Below, in pieces: positions 23,836 to 36,935 of a stretch of 64,000 nucleotides of DNA (its first letter is position 1; every line of letters starts with the position of its first letter). The stretch comes from Lepturacanthus savala. Taxonomy: Eukaryota; Chordata; Actinopteri; Scombriformes; Trichiuridae. Where the stretch lies: the NCBI GenBank assembly GCA_030544235.1, contig CM060470.1, positions 7,752,856 to 7,816,855 on the forward strand. Reading direction: 5' to 3'. Made by a program: the position numbers and the translations under genes. The notes under the pieces are model-generated. The model had not been told where the DNA came from. It saw nothing but the letters and a program-made list of their open reading frames with translations, and did no database searches.

Positions 23836-26244
23836 CTGATGGCAAAGAGGTGGAAATCTGTGGTTTTGCCATATTAACTTTTTACAGTGAAGGAACACTA
23901 GGCTATTTTTGTTCATATTCACAACACTAGACGTTTAATCTATTCATTTATGTGATAGAAGCCAAGCACTCAAGCACTAAGTCTAATGCCATAAACAGTT
24001 TTATCAAGGCTGAAACTCAATGTCATGTTCACATCACCATTAGAAGAACCAGAAAAACTGTACAGTGCTTTATTTTTATGGCCTGGGTGGATTCAGGTCT
24101 TTACCTTGTTGATCAGTCCTTTTTGGTCACAACATAATTACTGTTAAACCAGTCCATTGACTTTAGGAAGAGGGTGGAGCTATCATTGGAGTCCTTGTGA
24201 AGTCAAACAGGAAATTACTGACAGTTTTAAGGTAAATCTGGTGTGTTGTAAACGCAGCATAACTACAAGCTGACATGACATGAGGTAAAAGAAAATGATG
24301 ACGCAGGCTTGGTTTCTGAGGTCGTCAGGCAAACGTCAATTCACTTGATTTATTGGAGAAATCTCACCACAAGGTACATTTAGTAACTGTTCTGGAGCTT
24401 TTTATCTATCATTTACATTTTTTATGCAAATATGAAATATCCCCATGGACATACACAATCAGCAAAAGCTAAGTACTGCTCCTGAAGAAGGTTAAATCTG
24501 GTGAAAATTGTTTTTTGTCAGGTCTCCCTCATAAAAGAGAGTTTAATCTCAAGGCACTAGGTTTTATGTACAAAGTACTTAGAGGTACAATAGAGGTGGA
24601 ATATAAACATATCAAATGAAAAGACAAGAGATACTAAATGGATATTGTGGCGAGATTGTTATCTCAACTTCTGTTTTTGAGGTTTAAAAATTGAATTTGA
24701 ATCTCTTTTAATTATCGTCTATTTTCAATATAGCAGAACATAAAAAGCAAACAAAGTAGCCAGCCAGGACAGGGCAATGGTGGAGAGGACTGACACTTGC
24801 CATGTCAGACAAGACGACACAGGTCAGACAGTTTTCAACATCCAGATAGCTCAAAAGGACATGTGGAACTAAATCAACCAAACTGAACTGTCAACACATG
24901 AGTTTCAATTTTGACACGAACCATCAGATGATAAAGGATGGGCACCAGAGAGGAATTAAACTCTTCTTTCTCATGCTCACTACTAACAATGGTGTTGATG
25001 AACCATCACATTAATGATGGAAGCAGAGACATTTTTGTCCACATATATCATTAATGTGATGCTCTGATAACAGGTCCCACCAGAGATGGGTGAGAATGGT
25101 ACCAGGCTGGGAACAAAATCACAGCATGTTAGCACCTTGGTGGTATTTGATTTGAGAAATAATTGTATAATAGTAATTGAACTGAACAGGACAATTCATG
25201 ATACTATTGTTTGAAGACAACAAACTCTGTTCTTACCAAAGCACACTGATGTGGTGAATTCTTTTCTTTATTTTCCTTGTTTGATAAATTTTAGGTTTTG
25301 CTAAAACTGTACAAAACAGATGCCAGAATTGTATAGGTACCAGTTCCCCCTATCCTTTTGGAGGATCCACAGAGGGACCACAACAGGACCTTGTCGCAAA
25401 GAGGAAACACTGAAAATGCAAGCTCAGACAGTCAGCCACCAGCAGCTTAGTTAGGGCTTCCTACCTGCGATGGTTGGGGCTGGGGAGTGGCTAAGGTGCT
25501 GGTGGCATGGTGGTTTCAGAGGCGGAGCTGCAGCCTGAAGGCGCTGGCTGATTGGTGAATGACAGATGTTTGGGAGAAGGTGTGGAGGATTGGTGATGGA
25601 CTTTGTAGAACATAGAAGACGAGAGCTGATTGGCAGGGTTTTTGGATGAGATTTCAGAAGATTTGCTTGGTTGTTTGATCGGATCGCAGGGTTTTGGGGG
25701 AGAGAACTGACAGATGTTGAAGGTGAAGTGGAAGATTAAGTATTCAATGAAAAGAGGATGCAGAGAAGACTTTTGGAGTTTTGGTAAAGTTTCATTAGAG
25801 ATGGCTGGTTGATTTTCAAAGATTTAGCAGGAGTTATCAGAGGATATTAGTTGAACATGAAGGATGTTTAAAGATGTTGGTCAGTGCACACGGTAAATGT
25901 ATGGATTAAGAAAATATTTCAGATGTTGATATTCCAGGAGCAGTGGTCTTCAGAGGAATCCCTGAAAGGTGTGGTGTGTTAAAGAAGGGTATTGGTGTGA
26001 GTACAAGGTGGATAGGATCCAGAAGCTTCAGAGGTGCAACTTTGATGGGTGGTGACACCAGGGAAAGGAAGACACTTGTTGGTTTCAGGATGATAAAAGG
26101 TTGAGGGAAGAAGAGTTTGATTGGTAGGAGCGTGGATCACCAGAAGCAACTAGGAGTCTTCAAGGGTGAGGAGTTGGATTGGTAGATGGGTGAATAACCG
26201 TAGGGACTGAGAGAGAAAGCAAGGGATGGGTAGGAGGGGTGGCG

Positions 26245-27348
26245 TTAGGAGTAAAGTGCTTCAATACCTGCAGGAGTGAGGACCAGGGCTTGTAGGAGAT
26301 CAGACAGAGAGACGATCCCTCTCACCACATCTTCACTGTCAACCAACACCAAACGATGCACCTAACAGAGAGATGAGATATAGTATAGATGTTACAGTAC
26401 GATATTCTATAGTAAGATTAAAATGAATCACTGCTGACAACTTGGACCAAATAATGGATGTGAGAAAGAGAAAAATGCAGAAGGAAAGCAAATCTAGAAA
26501 AACAAGAGCAAGGATGCATTCAAATAATATGGGATCCTACATATGATGTAGAGTAGCAGTCAAAGTTTTGGACATACTTTCAGATTCAAGAGAATGGGAA
26601 GCTGTGTCCGAACCTTTGATACTGTACACTATAAAAAAGTAATTAGGTTATATATTTGACGAAATCTGTCAGTATGGATGTCACAATAAAGCAATATTAC
26701 CATCATTTTTTTATTTGGCAAGGCTCCTCATCTTGACAACATCCCTGTTGTGGCAAAGATGATGGTAAAGGACACTTCCCAGAGTAATATTGCAATTATA
26801 CACAGTTACCATCAAAATAAAGGCTAAAAAGAGTAATGTTGATTTCATGGGCATCGATAAGAAAGTCGCTGATTCATAAAAAATCAACATTTCATTTTCA
26901 GAAATGCAAATAGTTCAATCGTTTACCTCAGCCTTAGCGATGCGGTCGATGATGGTCTCGAGGCTTTCATGAGGGTAACACTTCAGAACTCCCTCCATGG
27001 CACAGGCTCTGGAATCAATGGCCTCCCGCATTGTCATGTTCAAGTTGTTGTAGTTTTTCTGGGCTGCAAGGTTCTTCATGACAGAAATAAAGAGGAAACA
27101 ATTGTATTCTGCCACCACCAGAATTCTGAGTTGAGCTAACTCAGAAGTAAACCTTAAAATATTTAGTTTTAGTTTAGTTTTATTTTATTTATTTTTTTTA
27201 CAGTAAAACACTACTATTTGTCTTTTCCTCATAGCTGTAGTGATTATAGATGTAGTGGTGCACGGTGTGTGACATGAACTTACAATGACATCAAACCTGG
27301 AGTACAGCGCCACCACTTTATCTAGAGAAAAAGAAAAGAAAAAGAAGA

Positions 27349-27422
<74 letters not shown>

Positions 27423-30400
27423 ATAAAAAAGGTTAAATTAGGAATGAGTTTAATAAAATTGCATTAAAAATAATTCAGCTTTTAAACATTGCATCATAAT
27501 TATGTCAAATATTTGGAATTTAACCTTTAACAATTTCATTAATTGTCGATCTGACTAAAACATATATTGACCCATTTCCCAAGTGAGTAACTCCAATAAT
27601 ATCAGTGTCATTATGAACTACCTTGCTCGTTGACTACAGGTAGAGCTGATACTCTTCTCTCCACAAAAATAGTCAGAGCATCATAGACAGAAGCTGATTC
27701 CTTGACTGTAGCAATCTCTCTAAAAGTACCGATCTCCACTTCACAGATGCGTTTTTTCAGAAACTTCGGTTTAGGAATCTTAGTTCCCTGAGGGGGAGAA
27801 GGAGGGAGGGGGGGAGAGGAGAAGAAGCATACGCAATTTTAAATTTGTATATAATATATTATATACAAATATATTATATAGAAATTCTATGGACCAACGA
27901 TTGCACTTTCAAGAAAACATATTTTTACTGTGACTACAAATGGAGCCTGGTCTATAATTTTGTATGTGTTTTCAGAATACTTTATCCTAAATGGATTCAG
28001 GAAATTATTCCAGGAATTTATTCCAGTAAATACGCCTGAAGCCTGTCATCAAAGCCTTGATGACAGGCTTCTGGGTTTTGGGAAATTCTCTAGGGCCTTC
28101 ATTATGGTGCTAGCTTACGAATATGTGGAGGAACTTGAGGATGCGTTTGTGAGTTAGGATGTGAAGCACGTTTCCTGATGCCGGGTCAATGACTGGCAGC
28201 CGGTGGATCTTATTCTTCAACAGGGAGTAGATGGCATCAAACAGGCTGAGAGGATGAGAACGCTAATGATTAGGGTTATGATAATCACACAGGGGATTTT
28301 AATAAGAGAAACAAGACACATTATAGGTTTTTAATATGATATTTAAATTGACACATATACACCAAAATGAACAGGATAAGAAAAAAAAGGCAAAGCAAAA
28401 CCTTATTGCCCTTTAATAACAGATGCTTTGTAAAATGAAAGTACAGCAGCTGCAGTGGTTTTAAAAATGGAAGGTATAGGTGGCTTGAAAAAATATGAAG
28501 GCTTCACCTGGCATCAGGAGTGATGCTGATCAGTCTGTTGATTGAGTACTGAAGATAGATCTCTGCTAAGAGAGAGAAACACAAGTTATTATCACAAACT
28601 ACATGGAGTTATGTTGGTGATATATAAATATGTTGCACTGACCTCTCCATGTCTCTATCTTGTGTTCTTCCAGCTCATAAATCTGAACCTGCAGACAAAA
28701 TACCCATCATTTCAGATCCAACATGACAACATCAGTAGATATCTGATTTCTTTTTGCAAGGGATGATTTTAATTGTTGATTTTATGCATTTTGTTGTATT
28801 GCTGGACATAATAGCACCAGAAGGTTAATTAAACACCAAGATTAAAGAAAATTATTATATATATATATATATATGTGCTTATTTTCTACAAATATTTATT
28901 CAAAAGGTCAAAAGCACAGCTCACCAGAGGAGATTTGTAATACCGATGGAGAATGTTGATGAAGTCAGTGATGGTCAGCATACCTGTACACGCAGACATG
29001 CATGCACAGGAAACAAATTGTCAAATTGCAAATACCTACAGAAGTTAATTATATCTGGCAAATGACTCACAAGACTGTTATTTGAATTTTGTTATGGACA
29101 ACATGCATCTGCATTTTCAGACGTATTGTTGTCGTGCGGTGGCACATTGATATATTTAGCACAGAGTTGGAACTAATTTATTCAATCAATCAATCAATTA
29201 CAATGACAATGCAGTTATGTAATTTTTAAAAAGAGACACTTAATTCACATTAATTCATTGATAAAAATAAAGATTTGAATGGGCAATTGTCTGCAATATG
29301 ATTATGAAAGATGTCTATAGGCCTCTTCTGTGTTATCATTGTTATAGTATGAATGATAACTTAATACACAAGACTTAACTATTTCATTCATGACAAAGCA
29401 CATTTTTTCCAGATACAGTATGTCCCCAGAGGGGCTCCATAGCAGAGGTCTATTTAGTCACTTCACCCAGACTGATGGATATGCTTTTATTTTGGCATAT
29501 TTTAGGAACGGGGTGGAAACACTGAAGCTGATTTACTTACAAGCAGAAAATGATCACCAATAAAGTTGTCATGACGATCAGCTCTATGCATTTCATAAGG
29601 TGTCAGTGTTCGTAATGCAATGCAAATGTCCCACACTTGACCTGCTTCCTCCTAAATGTTACCACGCATATGGAGGATCATCTGAAACCTTGTATCCACA
29701 GTAAGGAAACCTGAACCCTTAGCAATGCAGATCCAACCCTTTAACCATCTAGCACATATCTTCACAGCATATATGTATCAAAGCCCCAACTGAATGAAGC
29801 TCTGTGAATGCTTAGCTGCATTGCTAATTGGGTTTATGTATTCTTTGATTAGTAAATGTTGTTAAAGATGTATAAAGGCATATAAAAATACTCTGCTTGA
29901 AACAATAATGTGTTTCTGATATGTTTCTTTCCACAAAAGAAAAGCATGACAACCAAATTAAAATCATTAAAATTACATTACAAATGTACTGCTCTATGAA
30001 TGGAGAGTTTGAGCACTGGAAGCTTTCCAAATGACATTTGTGAATGTTGTACCAGGACTGGCTTCCAAACTTTGAACTCAAATGTCACAAATATCAGTCA
30101 CTCAATATGAAATTCAGTTTTAAAGATTATTCCCAATTATGACCCAGATTATTGCTGAGCTGTTCATTGTCACCACTTTCAGTCATTGGTGGAGTGATCT
30201 CATGTTCAATAAGTTATTGATTTGACAGCGATGATTGAATACACATATTTCATTCATGTGCTGAACACTTGTATTGTTCAATACACTAGTGCAGTGCCCC
30301 TAGGAAGTAGTAGGAATAGTAAGAAGAATAGTAGGAAGGGATAAAGTAGTAGGAATAAAGTAGCTAAAGTAGTACGAGGTTTTTGGGGGTGTGTTACAAT

Positions 30401-33400
30401 ACTTTTGTTATGTTGGCTTTACAATGGGTGCAGGAAGAAATTGGACAGTGGAGCTTTAAATTGTAACTAAAGTGCTGGGAAGCAATATGAGTAGGAACGC
30501 TGTGATACATAGATTTACACTGCAATAATGATATTGGATTTTAACTCTTAATGACGATGTTTTAAATATCCATCAATAGAGTTCCACAAAAAAAGGACGT
30601 ACACCATCGTGCCATGTGCAAGCTATATCCGAAAGCTGACGTTGATCTGACAGTCAGAGAGATATGCAAGACACAGACACAGACGCTCCTTGCTTTAGAG
30701 ATAGATGTATGCAAGAAAGACAGAAACAGATGTACAGTATGGCTCACCCACAAAACACTTCAGCTTGTTGTCCCACAGTGGTGCCGCCCTCACACCATTA
30801 GCCACGAGAGCAAAGAACGCCTTCTTCACCTGACAAAAACACACACGCAGCATTTTAATTACCCAAACGTGTCATGCAGTGTTTGCACTTTTGTCGATTG
30901 TTGAGGATTGTGGGTCTCTGTGTCACACCTGCAGTGTCGTGTCAAAGATGACCAGTTTGGAGCTGGTAGGGATGGCATCGTAACAGCAGTGACTCTGCAT
31001 GAAGTTTGTGTAAGTAAAGGTCCCAGGATCTGAAGCTGCAGGACCACATGACCAGCCAAGAAGTTGCAAACACACGGAGTGATCATTATAAACTTGTATT
31101 TGATGGGCCTCAGCATGAAGTTTTCTGAATTGAGTAGAAACAGTAATAGCAGCATAGAAATAGTAGATAGCACCAAACAATACACATATAAATGTATACA
31201 TAGCTACAAAATCATCTTTTTTACCTCTGATTTGCATTGTGGGTGTATCCTCCTCATCCTCTGACTCGTCTATCTCAAATAATGGCACCTGTGAGAGGAA
31301 GTACATCAAGAGTTTACTGGTGGGTCAGAGTCCTGCAGCTGAACACGTCTCTCCTGTATTCTGGCAGAAGATGGAGACACACAGTTAGAAAGTTCAGCTG
31401 TAAGCAGCAGGGTACTCTCGGAACCCAACCGCTATCATTTGATGACAGATTAGCTTCTATAATTAGGTGCTAATTTTAAATATTTCTGTGCATCCGATGG
31501 AGCCAGTGGACTTCCAGGTCCAGACTTTCATTTCCATTCATCAGTCATTGCTTCTAGTTTGTCTTAAGACATGAGAATGGGCTGTTTCAACAGACTCCCT
31601 TAGGTCCCAAGACACCTTTTGATACCACACTGTCTCATCACAACCACAGAAAGCACAAATGTGATAAATACTACGGATAGAACTAGAATAGTTTTAGATT
31701 GCAAAATAAACATCACTCGCCAACAGATTCCACATATGCAGATTCTGTTTACAGATTACTCTCAAACAGATGTGGAAGCATCTGCACTGCGGCTCCTGAG
31801 AAAAGCTTGAGAGAGGAGATGGAAAACAACACTGAGATGATTTTTGGTAGCTACTTAAAACCATGAACCTTTTTTGTTAGGGATATCAAAACTTTAAAAA
31901 AAGCCAGTTAAGTGTAAAATATGGGATCTTTAAGCACTGAGCAGACTGTATAAACAAGGTACTGCATGGTGCATTCAGATGTATCTCGTATTTTAGTGAT
32001 TCACAGGAATGATAAATCCTGAAGATTTTTCTGTTTATACAGTAAATATTTGAGTTTGCAAAGAAAAAATCAGACACTGCTTTTTCTTTGAACAGCCTAA
32101 TATTATTTTTTATTCGATTTCTCTAAAAACACATTATAATTTTTAATTTGATTTAGGATATAAAATGCAATTAAAAAATGATTATATGGATTTTGGTTTT
32201 ACTCGAATTTTTAAACACACTGCTATTATATTGAACTCAACGTTTTATTCTAATCTTAAAAAAACATGAAATAATCAATGAATATTTGTAATAATTAGAA
32301 GCTAAAATGAATCCCATTCATTTCTACAGTGTAAGTTATAGTAAAAAAAAAACTAACACTGTATTTATAGGGAAACAGGGGTTTGTAAATGTGTGTGCCT
32401 ATCCTTGCAGCGAGCCAGGAACCTGTTGATGGGCATCAGCTTTGAGGGACGAAGCATCCAGAGCCAGCTTGGCAGAAATGACTCTAGAGTCACAAATGAG
32501 GAAGTTGCAGAGGCACAAGCCAACCCAGAAGCAGACATATGTGGGTCACTTTTGGCATTCATGGCTCAGTTACAGCAGGAACAAGTGTTGGGAGGACCAT
32601 GTGGCCCAAATGTAATGAGCTTTCTATCAATAAATCTATTAATAACTATTAAAGCATTTCATGACTTAGCACCACCTCTGAACATCCTCTTAGATCCACT
32701 TGCCTCACGCAGCTTACCATCCCCATATCCATGCTAAAAATGAAAGGTGATCTTACTTTGCTGTCAGGGAGATGACCCTTTGGAACAGACAGTCCCACTG
32801 CAATCCTTTTTTTGTAAAAAAAAAAGTTTTCTTTAGTTCAGATTTTACTTACAGTGGATATAAAAATTCAACATACCCCTGTCAAAATACCAGGTTTTTG
32901 TGATGTACAAAATTACACCAAGATAATTAATTTCACATCTTCCAGCACAAACCGTGGTCCACAGAGAGCTTCCAATGTATCAGACGTTAAAAGATATCAG
33001 TCTAGTGAAGGATACAAAAGAATTACCAAGGAAATAAATATACCATGGAGCACAATGAAGAAAGTCATAACCCAAGTGGAGAATATATAGCATAATAGTG
33101 ACATTAACAAATACAGGACATCCATCCAAAATTGATGATAAGACAAGAATATAAATGGTCAGGGAGGCTGCAAAGAGGCCAAGAGCAACAGTAAAGGAGC
33201 TGCAATAATATCAAGCAAATACTGGCTGTGTTGTACATGTGACAACACTCTCCTGTCTTCTGCTTACGTCTAGGTTATGGAGTAGAGTGGATATAACATT
33301 CAAGCCAACACTCAAGCATTCAATTTTGTAAAAAGAGATTTGAAATCTCCCAAATGCATGTGGGAAAATGTGTTATGGTCCAATGAAACCATGGTTGAAC

Positions 33401-35563
33401 TATTTGGCAAATATTGCCACATCAGGATGTGCCAGGCTGATAGCCGAAAGCCTAATGTGCTGCAACAAAATATTAGTTTAGGATGTGCATTTTCAGGTTA
33501 TTTTAAGTTTTTCTCCTTTAAAGGTATTAATGTTTTTTTTTTTTCAATTTTCGTTGTACAGGTTATAGATCCCATGAAAGATTGAAAAATATTTATCTTG
33601 GTGTCATTTCTTTCACATCACAAAAAACTATCATTTTAACAGAGGTGTGTAGACTTTTTATATCCACTGTATACTTATATTTCCTAGGAATAAGCAGGTA
33701 TAGAAAATGACTGACTTATATTTCACTATCTCCTCAAAGGTATATGACAAATTAACTGTTGTGGACACTGTTGGTGATGCGAAACCTCTTGACCATTGAA
33801 GTTGCCAGACAGATGATTTGCAAAGGAATCAATGGTGAGTGTTGGTAATTGTCAGAGGTAACTGGCAGTTTGTCTATTTGTTGGTCAGAAGTAGCAGAGC
33901 TGTATGTTTTAGTGGCAGCAGACTTTTAGTCAAGAATTGGGTTGGCGTACTTTTAGCCCCACAATGGGTGCTCACATCAAATTATTAAAAAAGATGCAGT
34001 AGACATGAACTTTATCTGTCAAGGTGTTAGAGAAGACTTGTTTCCCCGGTATGCTTCTTCAGTAATCAGATAACTGATGCTAAATGATACATGGTTGATT
34101 TTTCTAGGTTAGTTCTACAATGTTTGCAAAAGGCACTAACAATGTTGTTCCACCTAGGCCTATATTATGGGTCTATATACAGTATACATTATACTGCAGC
34201 CTATTTACATCCATTGTGTATATATGTACATCACAGCTACCAAGGATAAATGGATATTAATATGAATCTACACTTTGCACAGAGCCAGCTAGGCACCTGT
34301 AGTGACACCTGCTCCAGTTTGACTATTCATTTGTAGGTTTTCTCTTCTTCTTCTTTTGGTAGAAGTATACTCCTCTCATCCTTTCCCTGAAGTTGAAATG
34401 CATGCAAGGAAACTGCATCCACATCTGTCTGCAGAAGAAATCTTGTGCTTCGCTCCTAAAAATTAGGAGTTAGTGAGCCTTGAATGGTAAGCCATACAAC
34501 GTAAACACAATTGACCTAGAGAGTTGGTTGCATTGTATGTTATATTGAATTTCAGTGTCCAATTGCCTGAGCCACCTGAGTGTGTGGCACTAGTAATGAA
34601 GCTCCGGCCAAGCAGAGAAAGAGAGGAGTCCTCCTGCCTGGTGAAGCTAACACGGCTAACACTGGTTAAGTTACCACGCTAACATCTGAAACATTGTGTG
34701 TCAGAAAGTGTAACATCAGTGCTGTAAGTAAAGTTCCTTGAGGCTAAGTAATATATACACCTTTTATGGGAAAAAAAATAAGTAGCTTATACACAGACAT
34801 CCTAGCAGCAGACAAGAACAGGGTTGTGATGCATTATATACAGAATGCTGTCAGGAAGCATTATAAGGAGAGGCAAAGGGCCTCATGATTTATGATTTAT
34901 TCAGATTTTGGGTCACAGTCTTCCAATGCATTTTCAGGACAATCAACAATTATAATAACTGACATTTGACATTTAATTTTTTAAAGTGTTTATTTTATAT
35001 TAAATTCAAAATGGTGGCTTAATTTTCTTGAATTTGAATTGTTACTGAGGTTGTAAAAACATGTTTCATACCACTCATGTAGCCAAATATACCTTAACCA
35101 TAAACCTTTACATATTCCATTATTTAGCTTGTTAATGAAATCAAGCAGCTGAAGTGCTCTCCAACTGACAGAAAAGAGGGAAAGTGCTATAAGACACCTG
35201 ACTTCCTGACCCAGGTTCCAAGTCCTGCTCAGTTTTAGTGTCTGTCCTGTTTGAGCCCAGTGCCGATTTGACTGCCTACAGTTCAGGTTACATCCAGAGT
35301 TTATTCATTTTGCATGAAGGTTGTGAAGCATGTCTTACTTTAATCAGGTACATGTGAACAGAGGTCGCAGTGTAAAAGTAGAGATCATTCTGTTTGTGTT
35401 TCAAGCGGCATCTCAGTTACAAAGTCACATCCAAACACTCACCAACACATGGTTTGGTAACCAACACAAACAGACAGTGAGCAGACCTAGTGGAGAGACC
35501 AGACCGGGGGGAGGGGGTGTGGAGGGAGGGGGGGAGTTGTCTTACCTCTGCCAGAGGCTCCAT
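26245..35563 (-). CDS. prkag3: AMP-activated protein kinase gamma-3 subunit
   Basis: Twelve coding exons: 35546-35563, 31225-31288, 30929-31029, 30748-30829, 28925-28983, 28643-28688, 28508-28562, 28119-28245, 27622-27787, 27284-27321, 26927-27073 and 26245-26361. They sum to 1,020 nt, exactly 339 residues plus stop. The regulatory gamma subunit of AMPK binds AMP/ATP through four CBS motifs. Visible nucleotide-site blocks are GVRAAPLWD, NKIHRLPVIDP, RRVSALPVVN, AEVHRLVLVD and GIVSLSDLLQALV. Gamma-3 rather than gamma-1 or -2 is indicated by SGNVLHILTHKR, FLHIFG, VVALYSRFDV, PHESLETIIDRIA and the C-terminal LTPAGIEAL. The start MEPLAE has a good donor and joins in phase to VPLFEIDESEDEEDTP. The N-terminus is far shorter than the mammalian one. 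The position of the pig RN-type arginine (in GVRAAPLW) is wild type. Confidence 0.92.
27349..27418. repeat. TA microsatellite in a prkag3 intron
   Basis: About 33 TA units ending in a short CACA run, roughly 30 bp upstream (transcript sense) of the 38-nt exon at 27284-27321. Confidence 0.9.
28038..28071. repeat. Perfect 15-bp hairpin in a prkag3 intron
   Basis: Arms 28038-28052 (GAAGCCTGTCATCAA) and 28057-28071 pair fully around the loop AGCC. It starts about 47 nt into the intron after the donor at 28118. Confidence 0.9.
28984..30747 (-). other. prkag3 intron of about 1.76 kb
   Basis: AT-rich sequence between two supported exons. I see no coding exon, RNA gene or clear mobile element in it. 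Confidence 0.5.
31990..32240 (+). mobile_element. 3' fragment of the same Tc1-like family
   Basis: Positions 31992-32160 match 2955-3120 closely, sharing TTTAGTGATTCACAGGAAT, GTTTATACARTAAATATTT and CAGACACT. This copy keeps the right terminal repeat (ACACTGCTATTATATTGAA), the reverse complement of the left end of the copy at 2125. It has lost the left half. It sits in prkag3 intron 1. Confidence 0.65.
32852..33669 (+). mobile_element. Tc1-like element with both terminal repeats, internally deleted
   Basis: Both ends read CAGTGGATATAAAAA followed by similar sequence, in inverse orientation, and each end is flanked by TA. Total length is 818 bp, shorter than a usual 1.2-1.6 kb autonomous Tc1. 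Inside are fragments of a transposase: a helix-turn-helix-like segment near 32950-33085 and VLWSNETMVELFGK near 33365-33410. Frames are broken and the DDE region is incomplete, so it is non-autonomous. It lies in prkag3 intron 1. Confidence 0.75.
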
Positions 35564-36589
35564 GGCTGGGGAAGAGGAGCAGGAGGTCTGCCTCTGTGGA
35601 ACCAGACAGACCAATGAAGCCCTGGAGCATCAAAACAAAAGACTAGAACATCCTCAACCTGCCATCCATCTGAAACATCTTGGAGGTTCTTCAACCATAT
35701 TAGATGAAAAGGTGATGATAGAGTCCAGGTGTGGTCAAGAAGGCTGGCTGATGGCTGAGGCGAGGAAGGAAAGGAGGAGGAATTAGACACAAAGGACAGG
35801 GAGCTCCACCGGACAGCTTTAGCCAGCTGGGTCTGAATATCTGGGAAAGGCTGAGGTCTAAATCTGGACTGAAGGGTGAGAGGCCTGTGGCATTCACAAA
35901 GAGGGACAGAGAGTGGGAGGGGAAAATGAGCAAAGGGGGAGAGGTGGAAGGGCTGAAGACAGAGACAGGGTATATGTTTGCACAGTGACTGACATTATAA
36001 GTACTTCTTCTATAGGTGAGGCATTCAGGTGACGGCAGTGATACCTGATTGACATCACTTATGTTTGCTTTGGAAAATTGTCAATGATGCAAACCATGTA
36101 ATTTATGCACCAAATCTAGTAAACGGGCTAAAAAATGCAAATTATACAGGATAAAAGTTCATATCCAGTACCAAATGTTACTTTAAGAACACCAATGTTT
36201 GTGAATAATTATGCACCTTACACAGAAAAGTGAAGTTGCAGTAGTTTTATTAATAAAATAAAATAAAATTTCAAGGACCAATGAAAAGGCAAACCAACAA
36301 CTTCAGACTACAGCGGAACAAGCTGTAAAAGCAGCATAAATGTTTCTTTTGATAGAGCTGTTATGTGTTAGTCGACAGTTGCGAATTCACACATTCAGCA
36401 GACACGGTGTACCATTAGCCTTCATTTGGACTTGTGTTTCACTCTCCTTTTAGCTCAGTTTTAGACTTGACCAAAGATATTTTTGCTCTCTAAATACTCT
36501 GCTACGCTTCAGGGAGACTCCTCAGACATGATATGAATAACTGATTTATTACGACCACAAAGCCAACAGTGGGCTACCAGTGGCCAGGC

Positions 36590-36740
36590 TCAAAGAGGAG
36601 ACCAGAGAGGAGGAGTGACGCAGAGACTCAAAAGTCCATGGTAAGGAGATATGCAGAAATACTCTCCTTGATGATGCTCGCCAATGTAAGGCTATTGCAA
36701 GACAAACTTGATGAACTCCAGGGAAAAACAAGCTTATCTG
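36590..36740 (+). mobile_element. LINE endonuclease-start fragment
   Basis: The frame reads ILSLMMLANVRLLQDKLDEL, resembling the PxLLLANVRSLxNKxDEL block at the start of the endonuclease domain of fish non-LTR retroposons. It is short and truncated at both sides. Confidence 0.55.
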
Positions 36741-36835
36741 TGAGGATACAAGGAAGCAAGTTGCAGAGCTTTGGCTTGATGATACAATTGCTTACTTAGC
36801 AAATTCTATAGATGGCTTCGGTGTTCCAATTAGAT

Positions 36836-36935
36836 TAGGGGTCTCCAACCCTGGTCCTGGAGAGCCACTGTGGCTGCAGGTTTTTGTTCCAAGCAAGCAG
36901 TTACACACCTGATTCTATTAATCAATCCCTACGGT
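36836..36935. repeat. hAT-like dispersed repeat fragment
   Basis: The sequence GGGTCTCCAACCCTGGTCCT followed by GGAGAGCCAC and a CTGCAGGTTTTTGTTCCAA stretch is a familiar fish interspersed repeat. It is probably a non-autonomous hAT end. I cannot define its far boundary. Confidence 0.45.

Larger units (their letters stand above)
20098..26244. other. Intergenic region between ferlin start and prkag3 stop
   Basis: Holds no gene that I can support. It includes AT-rich unique sequence, a GAGA tract near 20759-20795, the LINE, dispersed repeats and MITE described separately, and a G-rich low-complexity stretch at about 25470-26240 directly downstream of the prkag3 stop on the transcript strand. 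That stretch may be prkag3 3' untranslated sequence. A minus-strand AATAAA lies near 25266-25271. Confidence 0.5.
31289..35545 (-). other. prkag3 intron 1
   Basis: Contains the two Tc1-like elements, a possible L2-type fragment near 32640-32730 (frame reading IKAFHDLAPPLNILLDPL, like the LALHGLAPPYL block) and a plus-strand open frame at 32393-32590 that I could not assign. The first 45 nt after the donor are strongly C-rich on the transcript. Confidence 0.5.

Noticed and set aside
32393..32737. 114-codon plus-strand frame in prkag3 intron 1
   Set aside because: No recognisable domain in the first part and a possible LINE-like end in the second. No splice or promoter support.
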